A stretch of DNA of 64,000 nucleotides from Clavibacter californiensis (GTDB lineage: Bacteria; Actinomycetota; Actinomycetes; Actinomycetales; Microbacteriaceae): contig NZ_CP040792.1 in NCBI RefSeq assembly GCF_021952865.1, positions 2,790,001 through 2,854,000 of the forward strand, in the 5' to 3' direction. Made by a program: the position numbers and the translations under genes. The notes beneath the pieces were generated by a model. That model was not told the origin of the DNA. It made no database searches and was given only the letters and a program-made list of their open reading frames with translations. Of the stretch, positions 8,629-17,633 are shown piece after piece. Every line of letters begins with the position of its first letter. Positions within the stretch are counted from its first letter, which is position 1.

Positions 8629-9444
8629 GTGCCCGACGCTCCCGCCCTCGCCCGCGCTCCCCGACTGCCGCTGCGGCGCGCCATGCGGACGCGGCTGCGG
8701 TGGGAGATCGCGATCGTGCTCGGGCTCTCGCTCGGGGCGAGCGCCGTCTACTCGGTGCTGCGCATCGTCGACCTGTCCACGCGCCCGGAGGCCCTCGGCT
8801 CGCAGAGCGCCACCATCAACCGGAGCCTGAACGACCGGCAGGCGTTCGACCTCCTGTACCAACTGCTCGACATCGCGACGGCCCTGGTGCCCGTGGTCCT
8901 CGTGCTCTTCCTGCTGTGGCAGCCGGGGAGGAGCGCCTTCCGACGCATCGGGCTCGACCTCGCACGACCGGGGCGCGACGTGGCAGCCGGCTTCGGCCTC
9001 GCGGCGCTCATCGGGGTGCCCGGGCTCGGGCTGTACTTCGCCGGCCGCGCTCTCGGGATCACGGTCGATGTCGTGCCGACCGCGCTCGACTCGTACTGGT
9101 GGACCGTGCCGGTGCTCGTGCTCGTCGCCCTCCGAGCGGCGCTGCAGGAGGAGGTGATCGTGGTCGGCTACCTCTTCACCCGGCTGCGCGAGCTCGGCTG
9201 GGGGCACGGGCGGCTGGGCGCGTGGAGCATCATCCTGACGGCGTCAGTGCTGCGCGGGAGCTACCACCTCTACCAGGGCTACGGGCCGTTCCTCGGCAAC
9301 GTCGTGATGGGGGTGGTGTTCGGCTGGTGCTACGTGCGCTTCGGCCGCACCGCGCCGCTCGTGGTGGCGCACCTGATCCTCGACGTCGTGAGCTTCGTGG
9401 GCTACCCGGTCGCGCTCGCGCTGCTGCCGGGGCTGTTCGGCTGA
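8629..9444 (+). CDS. CPBP-family intramembrane metalloprotease-like protein
   Basis: A 271-residue polytopic membrane protein starting at GTG 8629 (an internal ATG lies at 8683). The C-terminal half carries the CPBP/Abi motifs: the diglutamate QEEVIVVGYLFTRL (about residues 165-178), RGSYHLYQGYG with the motif-2 His, and HLILDVVSF with the motif-3 His/Asp. The usual Arg four residues after the second Glu (EExxFR) is Val here, a variation also present in an actinobacterial subfamily. Relatives include prenyl-protein proteases and bacteriocin-immunity proteins; the substrate is unknown. It stands alone, divergent from the peptide transporter. Confidence 0.85.
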   Translation: MPDAPALARAPRLPLRRAMRTRLRWEIAIVLGLSLGASAVYSVLRIVDLSTRPEALGSQSATINRSLNDRQAFDLLYQLLDIATALVPVVLVLFLLWQPGRSAFRRIGLDLARPGRDVAAGFGLAALIGVPGLGLYFAGRALGITVDVVPTALDSYWWTVPVLVLVALRAALQEEVIVVGYLFTRLRELGWGHGRLGAWSIILTASVLRGSYHLYQGYGPFLGNVVMGVVFGWCYVRFGRTAPLVVAHLILDVVSFVGYPVALALLPGLFG

Positions 9445-9552
9445 CGGGTGCTCGCGCACGGACCGGGGGCGTGGCCCTGGCGCATCCCCCGCACCTGTGC
9501 CTAACCTGAGAACGCCGCACGACGAGGTGCGGCCGTATCTCGAGGAGATCTC

Positions 9553-9960
9553 ATGGGCGACGCCGCTCATCCGTCCGGGGACCCCCGGCCGGCCATCGAC
9601 TACCTGGGGGTCGAGGACTCGGCCCGGTTCCGCGAGCTGAAGCGCGAGCACCGCAGCTTCGTCTTCCCGCTGGCCGTCGCCTTCCTCGTCTGGTACTTCG
9701 CGTTCGTCCTGCTCTCGGACTACGCGCACGAGCTCATGTCCACGCCCGTCATGGGGAACGTGAACCTCGGGATCCTGCTGGGGCTCGGGCAGTTCGTGAC
9801 GACCTTCGCGATCACCACCTGGTACGTGAGCCGGGCGAACTCGCGGTTCGATCCGATCGCCGCGGAGATCCGCGCCGACCTGGAGGAGCGGGAGCGCGCG
9901 GCGCTCGAGGGGCCGCGCGAATCCACGCCGCCGAAGCGCCGGAAGGGCGGCCGACGGTGA
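9553..9960 (+). CDS. DUF485 membrane protein, partner of the acetate symporter
   Basis: A 135-residue protein with two TM helices (about 37-57 and 70-93) and a charged C-terminal tail (PPKRRKGGRR). DUF485 (YjcH-like) proteins are regularly encoded directly before ActP-type symporters, as here, where the reading frames overlap by 4 bp. It starts at ATG 9553 behind GAGGAGATCTC. Its exact role is undefined in the family; a subunit or accessory of the symporter is the standing idea. Confidence 0.9.
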   Translation: MGDAAHPSGDPRPAIDYLGVEDSARFRELKREHRSFVFPLAVAFLVWYFAFVLLSDYAHELMSTPVMGNVNLGILLGLGQFVTTFAITTWYVSRANSRFDPIAAEIRADLEERERAALEGPRESTPPKRRKGGRR

Positions 9961-11579
9961 CCGCCGCGGGAGGCGCCGTCATGGCGACGACGCCCACCAC
10001 CGACACGGGCGATCCCGTCCTCAACATCTCGATCTTCGGGGCGTTCGTGGTCATCACGCTCGTGATCGTGTTCCGCGCGAGCCGGAACAACTCGACCGCG
10101 GCCGACTACTACGCGGCCGGCCGCTCGTTCACCGGCCCGCAGAACGGCACGGCGATCGCGGGCGACTACCTCTCGGCGGCGTCGTTCCTCGGGATCGTGG
10201 GCGCCATCGCCATCAACGGGTACGACGGGTTCCTCTACTCGATCGGATTCCTGGTCGCGTGGCTGGTCGCCCTGCTGCTCGTGGCCGAGCTCATGCGCAA
10301 CACGGGCAAGTTCACGATGGCCGACGTGCTGAGCTTCCGGCTCAAGCAGCGGCCCGTGCGGCTGGCGGCGGCGACCACCACGCTCGCGGTCTGCTTCTTC
10401 TACCTGCTCGCGCAGATGGCGGGCGCGGGCGGGCTGGTGTCGCTGCTGCTCGGGATCGACGACCGGCTCGGGCAGTCGCTCGTGATCGCCGTCGTGGGCG
10501 CGCTGATGATCGTCTACGTGCTGGTCGGCGGGATGAAGGGCACGACCTGGGTGCAGATCATCAAGGCGTGCCTGCTGATCGCAGGCGCGGCCGTGATGAC
10601 CGTGTGGGTGCTCGCCATCCACGGGTTCAACGTCTCGGACCTGCTGGGCGCCGCCGCCGCCGCGGCCGACAAGCCCGTGCTCGAGCCCGGCAACCAGTAC
10701 GGAGCCACGGGGATCACGAAGCTCGACTTCCTGTCGCTCGCGCTCGCGCTGGTGCTCGGCACGGCGGGCCTCCCCCACGTGCTCATGCGCTTCTACACGG
10801 TGCCGACCGCGAAGGAGGCGCGTCGCAGCGTCGTCTGGGCGATCTGGCTCATCGGCGTCTTCTACCTCTTCACCCTGGTGCTCGGGTACGGCGCCGGCGC
10901 GCTGCTCGGGAGCGAGCGGATCCTCGCGGCACCCGGCGGCGTGAACTCCGCCGCTCCCCTGCTGGCGCTCGAGCTCGGCGGGCCGATCCTGCTCGGGATC
11001 ATCGCGGCGGTCGCGTTCGCGACGATCCTGGCCGTGGTCGCGGGCCTCACCATCACGGCGGCCGCGTCGTTCGCGCACGACGTGTACGGCAGCGTCATCA
11101 AGAAGGGTCAGGTCTCGGCCAACGGCGAGGTGCGGGTCGCGCGGATCACGGTGGTGGTGATCGGCATCGTCTCGATCATCGCGGGCATCGGCGCCAACGG
11201 GCAGAACGTCGCGTTCCTCGTGGCCCTCGCGTTCGCAGTGGCCGCGAGCGCGAACCTGCCGACCATCCTGTACTCCCTCTACTGGCGGCGGTTCTCCACC
11301 CGGGGCGCGGTGCTCAGCATGTACGGCGGGCTCGGTACGGCGCTCCTGCTCATCGCGTTCTCGCCCGTCGTGTCGGGTGGGGAGACCTCGATGATCCCGG
11401 GGGCAAACTTCTCGTGGTTCCCGCTGAGCAACCCGGGCATCGTCTCGATCCCCGTCGGGTTCCTGCTCGGCTGGATCGGGACGGTGACCTCCACGCGCAA
11501 GGAGGATCCGCTCGTCGCGGCCGAGATGGACGTGCGGTCGCTCACCGGGCACGGCGCCGAGAAGGCGACGGAGCACTAG
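9957..11579 (+). CDS. actP: Cation/acetate symporter (sodium:solute symporter family)
   Basis: A 540-residue transporter with about 13 TM helices, expected to take up acetate and similar short monocarboxylates with a cation at the cytoplasmic membrane. SSS-family landmarks include SRNNSTAADYYAAGRSFTG followed by the GTAIAGDYLSAASFLG block, and GTAGLPHVLMRFYT in the middle. It starts at GTG 9957 overlapping the DUF485 stop (a second start, ATG 9981, is possible). The pair DUF485-ActP is an operon. A strong hairpin follows the stop. Confidence 0.92.
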   Translation: MTAAGGAVMATTPTTDTGDPVLNISIFGAFVVITLVIVFRASRNNSTAADYYAAGRSFTGPQNGTAIAGDYLSAASFLGIVGAIAINGYDGFLYSIGFLVAWLVALLLVAELMRNTGKFTMADVLSFRLKQRPVRLAAATTTLAVCFFYLLAQMAGAGGLVSLLLGIDDRLGQSLVIAVVGALMIVYVLVGGMKGTTWVQIIKACLLIAGAAVMTVWVLAIHGFNVSDLLGAAAAAADKPVLEPGNQYGATGITKLDFLSLALALVLGTAGLPHVLMRFYTVPTAKEARRSVVWAIWLIGVFYLFTLVLGYGAGALLGSERILAAPGGVNSAAPLLALELGGPILLGIIAAVAFATILAVVAGLTITAAASFAHDVYGSVIKKGQVSANGEVRVARITVVVIGIVSIIAGIGANGQNVAFLVALAFAVAASANLPTILYSLYWRRFSTRGAVLSMYGGLGTALLLIAFSPVVSGGETSMIPGANFSWFPLSNPGIVSIPVGFLLGWIGTVTSTRKEDPLVAAEMDVRSLTGHGAEKATEH

Positions 11580-11601
11580 GGCCCGGCGGCCGCCGGACGT
11601 G

Positions 11602-11643
11602 CGACGAGGGCGGCGGGAACGGAAGGCCCCGCCGCCCTCGTCG
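11602..11643. terminator. Bidirectional terminator between actP and gcvP
   Basis: A perfect 16-bp GC-rich stem (11602-11617 with 11628-11643) and a 10-nt loop lies between the convergent actP and gcvP stops. It can serve both genes. Confidence 0.75.
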
Positions 11644-11676
11644 TGCATGCGTCGTTCGGCGTGAGTCAGCCGCGGA

Positions 11677-14652
11677 TCAGGCGAACGCCTCCGGCGGCGG
11701 GCAGGCGCAGAACAGGTTGCGGTCGCCGTAGGCCTGGTCGATGCGGCGCACCGGCGGCCAGTACTTGTCGCGCACCAGGGTCGACACCGGGTAGACGGCG
11801 CGCTCGCGCGTGTACGCGTGCGTCCACTCCCCCGCGATGACCGACTCGGCCGTGTGCGGCGCGTTCCGGAGCGGGTTGTCGTCGGCCGGCCACTCACCCG
11901 CGGCGACCGAGTCGGCCTCCTGCTTGATGCCGATCATCGCGGCGATGAAGCGCTCGACCTCGGCGAGGTCCTCGCTCTCCGTCGGCTCGACCATGAGCGT
12001 GCCCGGGACGGGGAAGCTCATCGTCGGCGCGTGGAAGCCGTAGTCGACGAGGCGCTTGGCCACGTCGTCCACCGTGATGCCCGTCGCGGCGGTGAGCGGA
12101 CGCAGGTCGAGGATGCACTCGTGCGCGACGAGGCCGTCCTCCCCCGCGTAGAGCACCGGGTAGTGGTCGCGGAGGCGCGCGGCGATGTAGTTCGCCGAGA
12201 GCACCGCGGCGCCGGTCGCCTGCTTGAGGCCCTCGGCGCCCATCATGCGGACGTAGGCCCAGCTGATCGGCAGGATGCTCGGGGAGCCGAAGGGCGCGGC
12301 CGACACCGGGGCGCCGCCGTGCTCGATCGTGGACACGACCCCGTCCTGGACGAGCGCGTGCACGTTGCACTGCGCCTGCGGGTGGCCGGGCAGGAACGGC
12401 GCGAGGTGCGCCTTCGCCGCGACCGGGCCGACGCCCGGTCCGCCGCCGCCGTGCGGGATGCAGAACGTCTTGTGCAGGTTGAGGTGCGAGACGTCGCCGC
12501 CGAAGTCGCCGAACCGGGCGAAGCCGAGCAGGGCGTTGAGGTTCGCGCCGTCGACGTAGACCTGGCCGCCGGCCTCGTGCACGGCCTCGCAGATCGCGCC
12601 GACCTCGTGCTCGTACACGCCATGGGTGGAGGGGTACGTGATCATGAGGCCCGCGAGCTCGTCGCGGTGCTTCGCGATCTTCGCGCGCAGGTCGTCGAGG
12701 TCGACGTTGCCGAGGTCGTCGCACGCGACCACCACGACGCGCATGCCGGCGAGCACGGCGCTGGCCGCGTTCGTGCCGTGCGCGCTCTGCGGGATGAGGC
12801 AGACCGTGCGCGCGTCGTCGCCGTTCGCGAGGTGGTAGCCGCGGATCGCGAGGAGGCCCGCGAGCTCGCCCTGGCTGCCGGCGTTCGGCTGGAGGCTCAC
12901 CGTGTCGTAGCCGGTCACGTCGGCGAGCCAGGTCTCCAGCTGGAGGACCAGCTCGAGGTAGCCCTCGACGTCGTCCGCCGGGGCGAAGGGGTGGATGGCC
13001 TGGAACTCGGGCCAGGTCACCGCCTCCATCTCGGTGGCCGCGTTGAGCTTCATGGTGCAGGAGCCGAGCGGGATCATGCCGCGGTCGAGCGCGTAGTCCT
13101 TGTCGGAGAGGCGCTTGAGGTAGCGCATCATGCCGGTCTCGGAGCGGTGCGTGGAGAAGACGGCGTGCGTGAGGTACTCGCTCGTGCGGATCGACTGCTC
13201 GGGGATCGAGGAGAGGTCGCCGTGCGCGCCCTCGTCGTCCGCGAGCTCGGCGCCGAACGCGCGCGCGACGACCGCGAGGTCCTCGGGGCGCGTGGCCTCG
13301 TCGACGCTGAAGCCGAGCGTGTCGGCGTCCACGCGGAGCAGGTTGACCCCGCCCGCGGCGGCCGTCGCGAGGATCTCGTCGGCGCGGCCGGGAACGGAGA
13401 CGCGCACGGTGTCGAAGAACGCGGCGTGCAGCGGCTCGACGCCGACCGTCGCGAGCGAGCGGACGAGGCGGCGGGCGCCCCGGTTCGCCTGGCGCGCGAT
13501 CACGCGGAGGCCCTTCGGCCCGTGGTAGACCGCGTACATCGACGCCATCACGGCGAGGAGGACCTGCGCCGTGCAGATGTTGCTCGTGGCCTTCTCGCGG
13601 CGGATGTGCTGCTCGCGCGTCTGCAGCGAGAGGCGGTAGGCCGGGTGGCCGGCCGCGTCCTGGCTGACGCCGACGAGGCGGCCGGGCATCTGCCGCTCGA
13701 GCCCCGCGCGCACGGCGAGGTAGCCCGCGTGCGGACCGCCGAAGCCCATGGGCACGCCGAAGCGCTGCGAGGTGCCGACCGCGATGTCCGCGCCCAGCTC
13801 GCCCGGCGAGGTGATGACCGTGAGGGCGAGGAGGTCGGCCGCGACGACCGCGAGGCCGCCCGCCGCGTGCACGCGCGCGATGACGGCGCTCGGGTCCCAG
13901 ACGCGGCCGGAGGCGGCCGGGTACTGGATGAAGGCGCCGAACGCGTCGGGCAGCTCGGCGGGATCCACCGTGGCGAGGTCGTGCGCGACGAGCTCGATGC
14001 CGAGCGCGGCGGCGCGGCTGTCGAGGAGCGCACGCGTCTGCGGCAGGGCGTCGGCGTCGATGAGGAACACGCTCGTCTTGGCCTTCGAGGCGCGGCGCGC
14101 GAGCAGCATGCCCTCGACCACGGCGGTGGACTCGTCGAGCATGGACGCGTTCGCGGTCGCGAGCCCGGAGAGCTCCGCGACCATCGTCTGGAAGTTGATG
14201 AGCGCCTCGAGGCGGCCCTGCGAGATCTCCGGCTGGTACGGCGTGTAGGCCGTGTACCAGCTCGGGTTCTCGAGCACGTTCCGGGTGATGACGGCGGGCG
14301 TGATCGTGTCGTGGTAGCCGAGGCCGATCATCGAGGTGCGGACGCGGTTGCGGCCCGCGATGCGGCGGAGCTCGGCGAGGGCGTCGCGCTCGGTGGCGGC
14401 CTCGGGCAGCACGGAGTCGCCCTCGGTGCGGAAGCGGTCGACCTGGATCGTCTCGGGGACGGCCTTCGCGAGGAGCGACGGGATCGAGTCGTGGCCGAGG
14501 ACCCCGAGCATGGTGGCGCGGGCCTCGGAGTCGATGCCGATGTGGCGGGCGCCGAACGCGCCGGGCGCGAACGCCGAGGACTCCTCCGCGATGTCGGGTG
14601 CGGCGTCGGGCGCGGGGGTGGCCGGGCGCGTGCCGGCGTCGACGGCGGTCAC
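11677..14652 (-). CDS. gcvP: Glycine dehydrogenase (decarboxylating), P-protein
   Basis: A 991-residue PLP enzyme that decarboxylates glycine and passes the aminomethyl group to the lipoyl arm of GcvH. The length fits the single-chain actinobacterial P-protein. The N-terminal half has FGARHIGID; the C-terminal half carries the PLP-lysine region ([17 protein letters not shown]) and [12 protein letters not shown]. It starts at GTG 14652, overlapping the gcvH stop by 4 bp (GTGA). It is third gene of gcvT-gcvH-gcvP and under the glycine riboswitch upstream of gcvT. No gene for the L-protein lies here; the lipoamide dehydrogenase is presumably shared with other complexes. Confidence 0.97.
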   Translation of the reverse strand: MTAVDAGTRPATPAPDAAPDIAEESSAFAPGAFGARHIGIDSEARATMLGVLGHDSIPSLLAKAVPETIQVDRFRTEGDSVLPEAATERDALAELRRIAGRNRVRTSMIGLGYHDTITPAVITRNVLENPSWYTAYTPYQPEISQGRLEALINFQTMVAELSGLATANASMLDESTAVVEGMLLARRASKAKTSVFLIDADALPQTRALLDSRAAALGIELVAHDLATVDPAELPDAFGAFIQYPAASGRVWDPSAVIARVHAAGGLAVVAADLLALTVITSPGELGADIAVGTSQRFGVPMGFGGPHAGYLAVRAGLERQMPGRLVGVSQDAAGHPAYRLSLQTREQHIRREKATSNICTAQVLLAVMASMYAVYHGPKGLRVIARQANRGARRLVRSLATVGVEPLHAAFFDTVRVSVPGRADEILATAAAGGVNLLRVDADTLGFSVDEATRPEDLAVVARAFGAELADDEGAHGDLSSIPEQSIRTSEYLTHAVFSTHRSETGMMRYLKRLSDKDYALDRGMIPLGSCTMKLNAATEMEAVTWPEFQAIHPFAPADDVEGYLELVLQLETWLADVTGYDTVSLQPNAGSQGELAGLLAIRGYHLANGDDARTVCLIPQSAHGTNAASAVLAGMRVVVVACDDLGNVDLDDLRAKIAKHRDELAGLMITYPSTHGVYEHEVGAICEAVHEAGGQVYVDGANLNALLGFARFGDFGGDVSHLNLHKTFCIPHGGGGPGVGPVAAKAHLAPFLPGHPQAQCNVHALVQDGVVSTIEHGGAPVSAAPFGSPSILPISWAYVRMMGAEGLKQATGAAVLSANYIAARLRDHYPVLYAGEDGLVAHECILDLRPLTAATGITVDDVAKRLVDYGFHAPTMSFPVPGTLMVEPTESEDLAEVERFIAAMIGIKQEADSVAAGEWPADDNPLRNAPHTAESVIAGEWTHAYTRERAVYPVSTLVRDKYWPPVRRIDQAYGDRNLFCACPPPEAFA

Positions 14653-15020
14653 TCGCCCACCAGCGCGACGTACTCGTCGTGGCTGAGGAGCGTCGGGAGC
14701 GCCTCGAAGCGCACCTTCACGAGCCAGCCCGCGCCGAAGGGGTCGCTGTTGACGAGGTCGGGCGAGGCCACGACGTCGTCGTTGACCTCGGTGACCGTGC
14801 CGTCGATGGGCGCGAACAGCTCGCCGACCGACTTGGTCGACTCGATCTCGCCGACGACCTCGCCGCCCGCGAGCTCGTCGCCCACCGCGGGCAGCTCGAC
14901 GAAGACGACGTCGCCGAGCTTGTCCGCGGCGTAGGAGGTGATGCCGACGGTCGCGACGTCGCCGTCGACCTGCACCCACTCGTGCTCGGCGGTGTACTGG
15001 AGGCTGGTCTGGTCGGTCAT
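14649..15020 (-). CDS. gcvH: Glycine cleavage system H protein
   Basis: A 123-residue lipoyl carrier shuttling the methylamine intermediate between the P, T and L proteins. The lipoylation site is the Lys in [15 protein letters not shown] (Lys 63). The start [19 protein letters not shown] and full length are canonical. ATG 15020 overlaps the gcvT stop (ATGA), and its own stop overlaps the gcvP GTG. Translation of all three genes is therefore coupled. Confidence 0.97.
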   Translation of the reverse strand: MTDQTSLQYTAEHEWVQVDGDVATVGITSYAADKLGDVVFVELPAVGDELAGGEVVGEIESTKSVGELFAPIDGTVTEVNDDVVASPDLVNSDPFGAGWLVKVRFEALPTLLSHDEYVALVGE

Positions 15021-16237
15021 GCGAGGGCCTTTCGCGAGTAGAAGGGGAGGGTCACGACGGTGGCGGGCACGCGCGTGCCTCGGACGTCGACGGTCAGGCG
15101 CGTGCCGGGGGCGGCGAGCGAGGGATCCACGTACGCCATGGCGACGGGGTGGCCGAGCGTGGGCGACAGGGCGCCGCTCGTGATGATGCCGACGGGCCCG
15201 ACGGCGCCCTCGGTGGCCTCCATGACGGCCTCGAGGGCCGCTGCGGACTCGCCCGCGGCCTCCTCGGCGTAGACGGGGTAGTCGGCGCGGGGCGCGCGGC
15301 GGCCCTCGGTGACGAGGCCGACGAGCACGCGGGCGACGGGATCCGGGCCCTTCTCCACGGCGGCGCGACCGCGGAAGTCGCCCTCCTTGCCGAGCGCGAC
15401 CACCTTGCCGAGGCCGGCCTGGACCGGCAGGGTGTGGAGCCCGAGCTCGTGGCCGTACAGCGGCATGCCGGCCTCGAGGCGCAGGGTGTCGCGGCAGGCG
15501 AGGCCCGTGTTCAGGAGGCCGAGCGGTGTGCCGGCCGCGACGAGCGCCTCCCAGAGGGCGACGGCGTCCTCGGTCGCGACGTACAGCTCGTAGCCGTCCT
15601 CGCCCGTGTATCCGGTGCGGGCGACGAGCACGTCCTGGCCCGCGAAGCGCGCGGCCGTCGCGCGGTAGTAGCCGAGCGCCTCGAGCGGCGTCTCGGTCTC
15701 GAGGCCGGCGGTGGCCTCGAGGATCGCGCGGGACACCGGGCCCTGCACGGCGATGAGCGCGACGTCGTCGCTCGCGTCGTCGACCTCCACGTCGTCGAGG
15801 CCCCGGGCGGCCTCCGCGAGGACGGCGAGCACGGGATCGTGGTTGCCCGCGTTGGCGACGACGAGGAAGGACTCCTCGCCCGTGCGGTAGACGATGAGGT
15901 CGTCGACGATGCCGCCCGACGGATCCAGCAGCAGCGTGTACTTCGCCTGCCACTCGGCGATGGCGGAGAGCCTCCCCGCCAGGACGGAGTCGAGGAACGC
16001 GGCGGCGCCCTCCCCCTCCACCGCGATCTCGGCCATGTGCGAGATGTCGAAGATGCCCGCGGCCTCGCGGACGGCGCGGTGCTCGGCGAGGTCGCTCGTG
16101 TAGCGGACGGGCATGAGCCATCCGGCGAAGTCGGTGAAGGAGGCGCCGGCCGCCTCGTGCACGTCGTGCAGCGGGGAACGGCGGGGCGGGGCCGCGGCGG
16201 CCGCGGCGGGCGCGGTGTCGGCGGGTGCGTCGGGCAT
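15017..16237 (-). CDS. gcvT: Aminomethyltransferase (glycine cleavage T protein)
   Basis: A 406-residue tetrahydrofolate-dependent enzyme that releases ammonia from the H-protein-bound intermediate and forms 5,10-methylene-THF. The family start [20 protein letters not shown] is followed by the GCV_T core ([17 protein letters not shown]) and an ending with the C-terminal barrel. ATG 16237 was chosen because GGAGGA lies 5 nt upstream. About 20 Ala/Pro-rich residues precede the conserved domain. It is first gene of the operon, directly behind the glycine riboswitch. Confidence 0.97.
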   Translation of the reverse strand: MPDAPADTAPAAAAAAPPRRSPLHDVHEAAGASFTDFAGWLMPVRYTSDLAEHRAVREAAGIFDISHMAEIAVEGEGAAAFLDSVLAGRLSAIAEWQAKYTLLLDPSGGIVDDLIVYRTGEESFLVVANAGNHDPVLAVLAEAARGLDDVEVDDASDDVALIAVQGPVSRAILEATAGLETETPLEALGYYRATAARFAGQDVLVARTGYTGEDGYELYVATEDAVALWEALVAAGTPLGLLNTGLACRDTLRLEAGMPLYGHELGLHTLPVQAGLGKVVALGKEGDFRGRAAVEKGPDPVARVLVGLVTEGRRAPRADYPVYAEEAAGESAAALEAVMEATEGAVGPVGIITSGALSPTLGHPVAMAYVDPSLAAPGTRLTVDVRGTRVPATVVTLPFYSRKALA

Positions 16238-16280
16238 GGAGTCCTCCGGTCGTGACCGACGCGGACGCCGGATGCGGGAC

Positions 16281-16460
16281 TCCCCCTCTGTCATGTGCCT
16301 GAGAGCTTCGCGCCGTCCGAGGACGGTGCTTTCACCGTGGGCGAGCCGCGCGGGACGGCTGCTTTTCAGAGTGGCCAGTGCATCGCGGTACGTGGACCTG
16401 AGAGATTGGCGGGGAGGCTTGCTCCTTCGGTGCTCCCGGAGGAGCTCTCCCGCGATGCGT
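16281..16460 (-). promoter_or_regulatory. Tandem glycine riboswitch controlling gcvTHP
   Basis: On the minus strand the leader contains two glycine aptamers in series. The first runs from GGAGAGCTCC (near 16446) through CACCGAAGGAGCAA to AATCTCTCAGGTCC. The second runs from CACTCTGAAAAGC through GGTGAAAGC to GAAGCTCTCAGGC and closes with GACAGAGGGGGA near 16281. These are the conserved family elements in the right order. It ends about 45 nt before the gcvT start. Glycine binding normally switches gcv operons on. Confidence 0.92.
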
Positions 16461-16547
16461 GCGCGGCCGTGTTACGCGTCCCAGCATATCGAGCGGGACG
16501 TTTCCGCCGTGTGACGATTACCGGTCCATCCCCCGCGCCGGACGCGA

Positions 16548-16582
16548 CGACGCCGCCGCACCCGATGGATGCGGCGGCGTCG
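16548..16582 (-). terminator. Terminator of the SseB-like gene
   Basis: A perfect 13-bp stem (16548-16560 with 16570-16582) and a 9-nt loop lie just past the stop codon at 16605 on the minus strand. It separates this gene from the riboswitch leader further downstream. Confidence 0.65.
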
Positions 16583-16604
16583 GGGGTCGGGTCGACCCGC
16601 AGGA

Positions 16605-17060
16605 TCAGATCGCGTCGGGCGAGGGCGCGGCGGGCGCCTGCGGTGCGCCGTCCTCGTCCTGGTCGATGACGCGGCGCACGTCGTCGGCGAGCTGCGCGAC
16701 GCCCTCGGGCATCATCTCGAAGCCGTCGGTGGTGCCGACGTTGATGACGAGGCCGGTGCCTTCGGGGATCGCCTGGACGAGCTCGGCGGCGGGGATGGTG
16801 GCCACGTGGTCGGCGACGCTCGTGACCTTCTCGTCGATGCGGTCCTCGTGCGTGAACGCGGCGAGCATGGGCACGCCGTCGCGGTCGAAGAGGACGGGCT
16901 GGAGCTGGTCGGTCTCGGGGGTGAGGGGCGTGGCGGTGGGCACCACGACCGTCGTGTTGATGAACTCGGTGAGGACTGCGGTCATGTCGGACTCGCCCGC
17001 CTGGCCGCGCGCGATGGCCTGCTCGAGGGGGGTGGGCTCTCGGTCCTGTGAATCGGTCAT
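16605..17060 (-). CDS. SseB-family protein
   Basis: A 151-residue acidic soluble protein. ATG 17060 gives MTDSQDREPTPLEQAIARGQ; a longer open frame upstream has no coding character. The middle has the SseB N-terminal fold pattern (short helix, then VVVPTA, then QLQPVLFDRDGVPMLAAFTH, and GTGLVINVGTTDGFEMMPEG near the end). SseB-domain proteins are widespread and have no well-defined biochemical role in actinobacteria. Monocistronic, divergent from the broken regulator gene at 17197. Confidence 0.8.
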   Translation of the reverse strand: MTDSQDREPTPLEQAIARGQAGESDMTAVLTEFINTTVVVPTATPLTPETDQLQPVLFDRDGVPMLAAFTHEDRIDEKVTSVADHVATIPAAELVQAIPEGTGLVINVGTTDGFEMMPEGVAQLADDVRRVIDQDEDGAPQAPAAPSPDAI

Positions 17061-17196
17061 GGGTCCATCGTGCCCGATCCGCCGGGGCGGCGGCTGGCGG
17101 CGGCTGACCGCGGCGCCCTGGCCGGGCCTCCCCGCGGCCGCGCGCGGAGTTAGGATCATCTCTTGCACCCGCCATCCGTCCCGAGGGGAGACGCCT

Positions 17197-17575
17197 GTGT
17201 CGATCGGACGCCAGCGCCCCCGCGGCGAGCTCGAGGCGGCCATCATGGACGCGCTGTGGGACGCCGACGAACCGCTCACGGCCAAGGACGTCGTCGCCCG
17301 CATCCCGGATCCGCGCCCCGCGCCCCGCGCTCACGACCGTGCTCACGGTGCTGGAGCGGCTCGGCCAGAAGGGCCTGGTCACGCGCTCCGACGAGGCGCG
17401 CGCGCTCACGTTCGCGCCCGCCCGCTCGCGCACCGACCACGCGGCGTCCCTCATGTCGGGCGCGCTCGCGGCCACGAAGGACCGCGAGGCGGCGCTGCTG
17501 CGCTTCGCGGGCACGCTCGACGGGGACGACCTCACGGCGCTGCGCCGCGCCCTCGGCGGGGACGACCGGGCGTAG
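17197..17575 (+). pseudogene. BlaI/MecI/CopY-family transcriptional regulator, frameshifted
   Basis: From GTG 17197 (GGGGAG 7 nt upstream) the frame encodes a winged-helix start (RGELEAAIMDALWDADEPLT, then AKDVVARIPDPRP) and then leaves frame. The rest of the family (LTTVLTVLERLGQKGLVTR to the stop at 17575) continues in the +1 frame. The shift is explained exactly by a 7-bp tandem duplication at 17314-17327. Removing one copy restores DPRPALTTVLTVLERLGQKG and a 123-residue protein of normal family length. BlaI/CopY-type repressors are dimeric, and the C-terminal half here should dimerise. As sequenced the product is a truncated or misread N-terminus. The neighbour is a CopC-type copper protein, so copper control is plausible. 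A base-calling error has to be excluded. Confidence 0.85.
17314..17327 (+). repeat. 7-bp tandem duplication that breaks the regulator
   Basis: Two exact copies of CGCCCCG (17314-17320 and 17321-17327), followed by a partial third CGC. One copy is in excess relative to the reading frame. Short G/C repeats of this type can expand or contract by slippage. Confidence 0.9.
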
Positions 17576-17616
17576 GGCGGGCCGCCGACCGCGGGGGGCG
17601 GGCCGCCGACCGCGGG
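17575..17616. repeat. Perfect 21-bp tandem repeat after the regulator
   Basis: The 21 bases at 17575-17595 are repeated exactly at 17596-17616. The unit is entirely G/C apart from one A and contains GGGCGG and CCGCCG arms that could form small hairpins. It fills most of the gap between the regulator stop and the convergent copC-like stop at 17634, so it may act in termination. Confidence 0.85.
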
Positions 17617-17633
17617 CCGTTGGCGCGGATCGG

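Noticed and set aside
8629-9444. Missing Arg of the EExxFR motif in the CPBP protein as a sign of inactivity
   Set aside because: The variant EEVIVVGY pattern with intact His motifs appears to be normal for an actinobacterial subgroup, so it is not evidence of loss.
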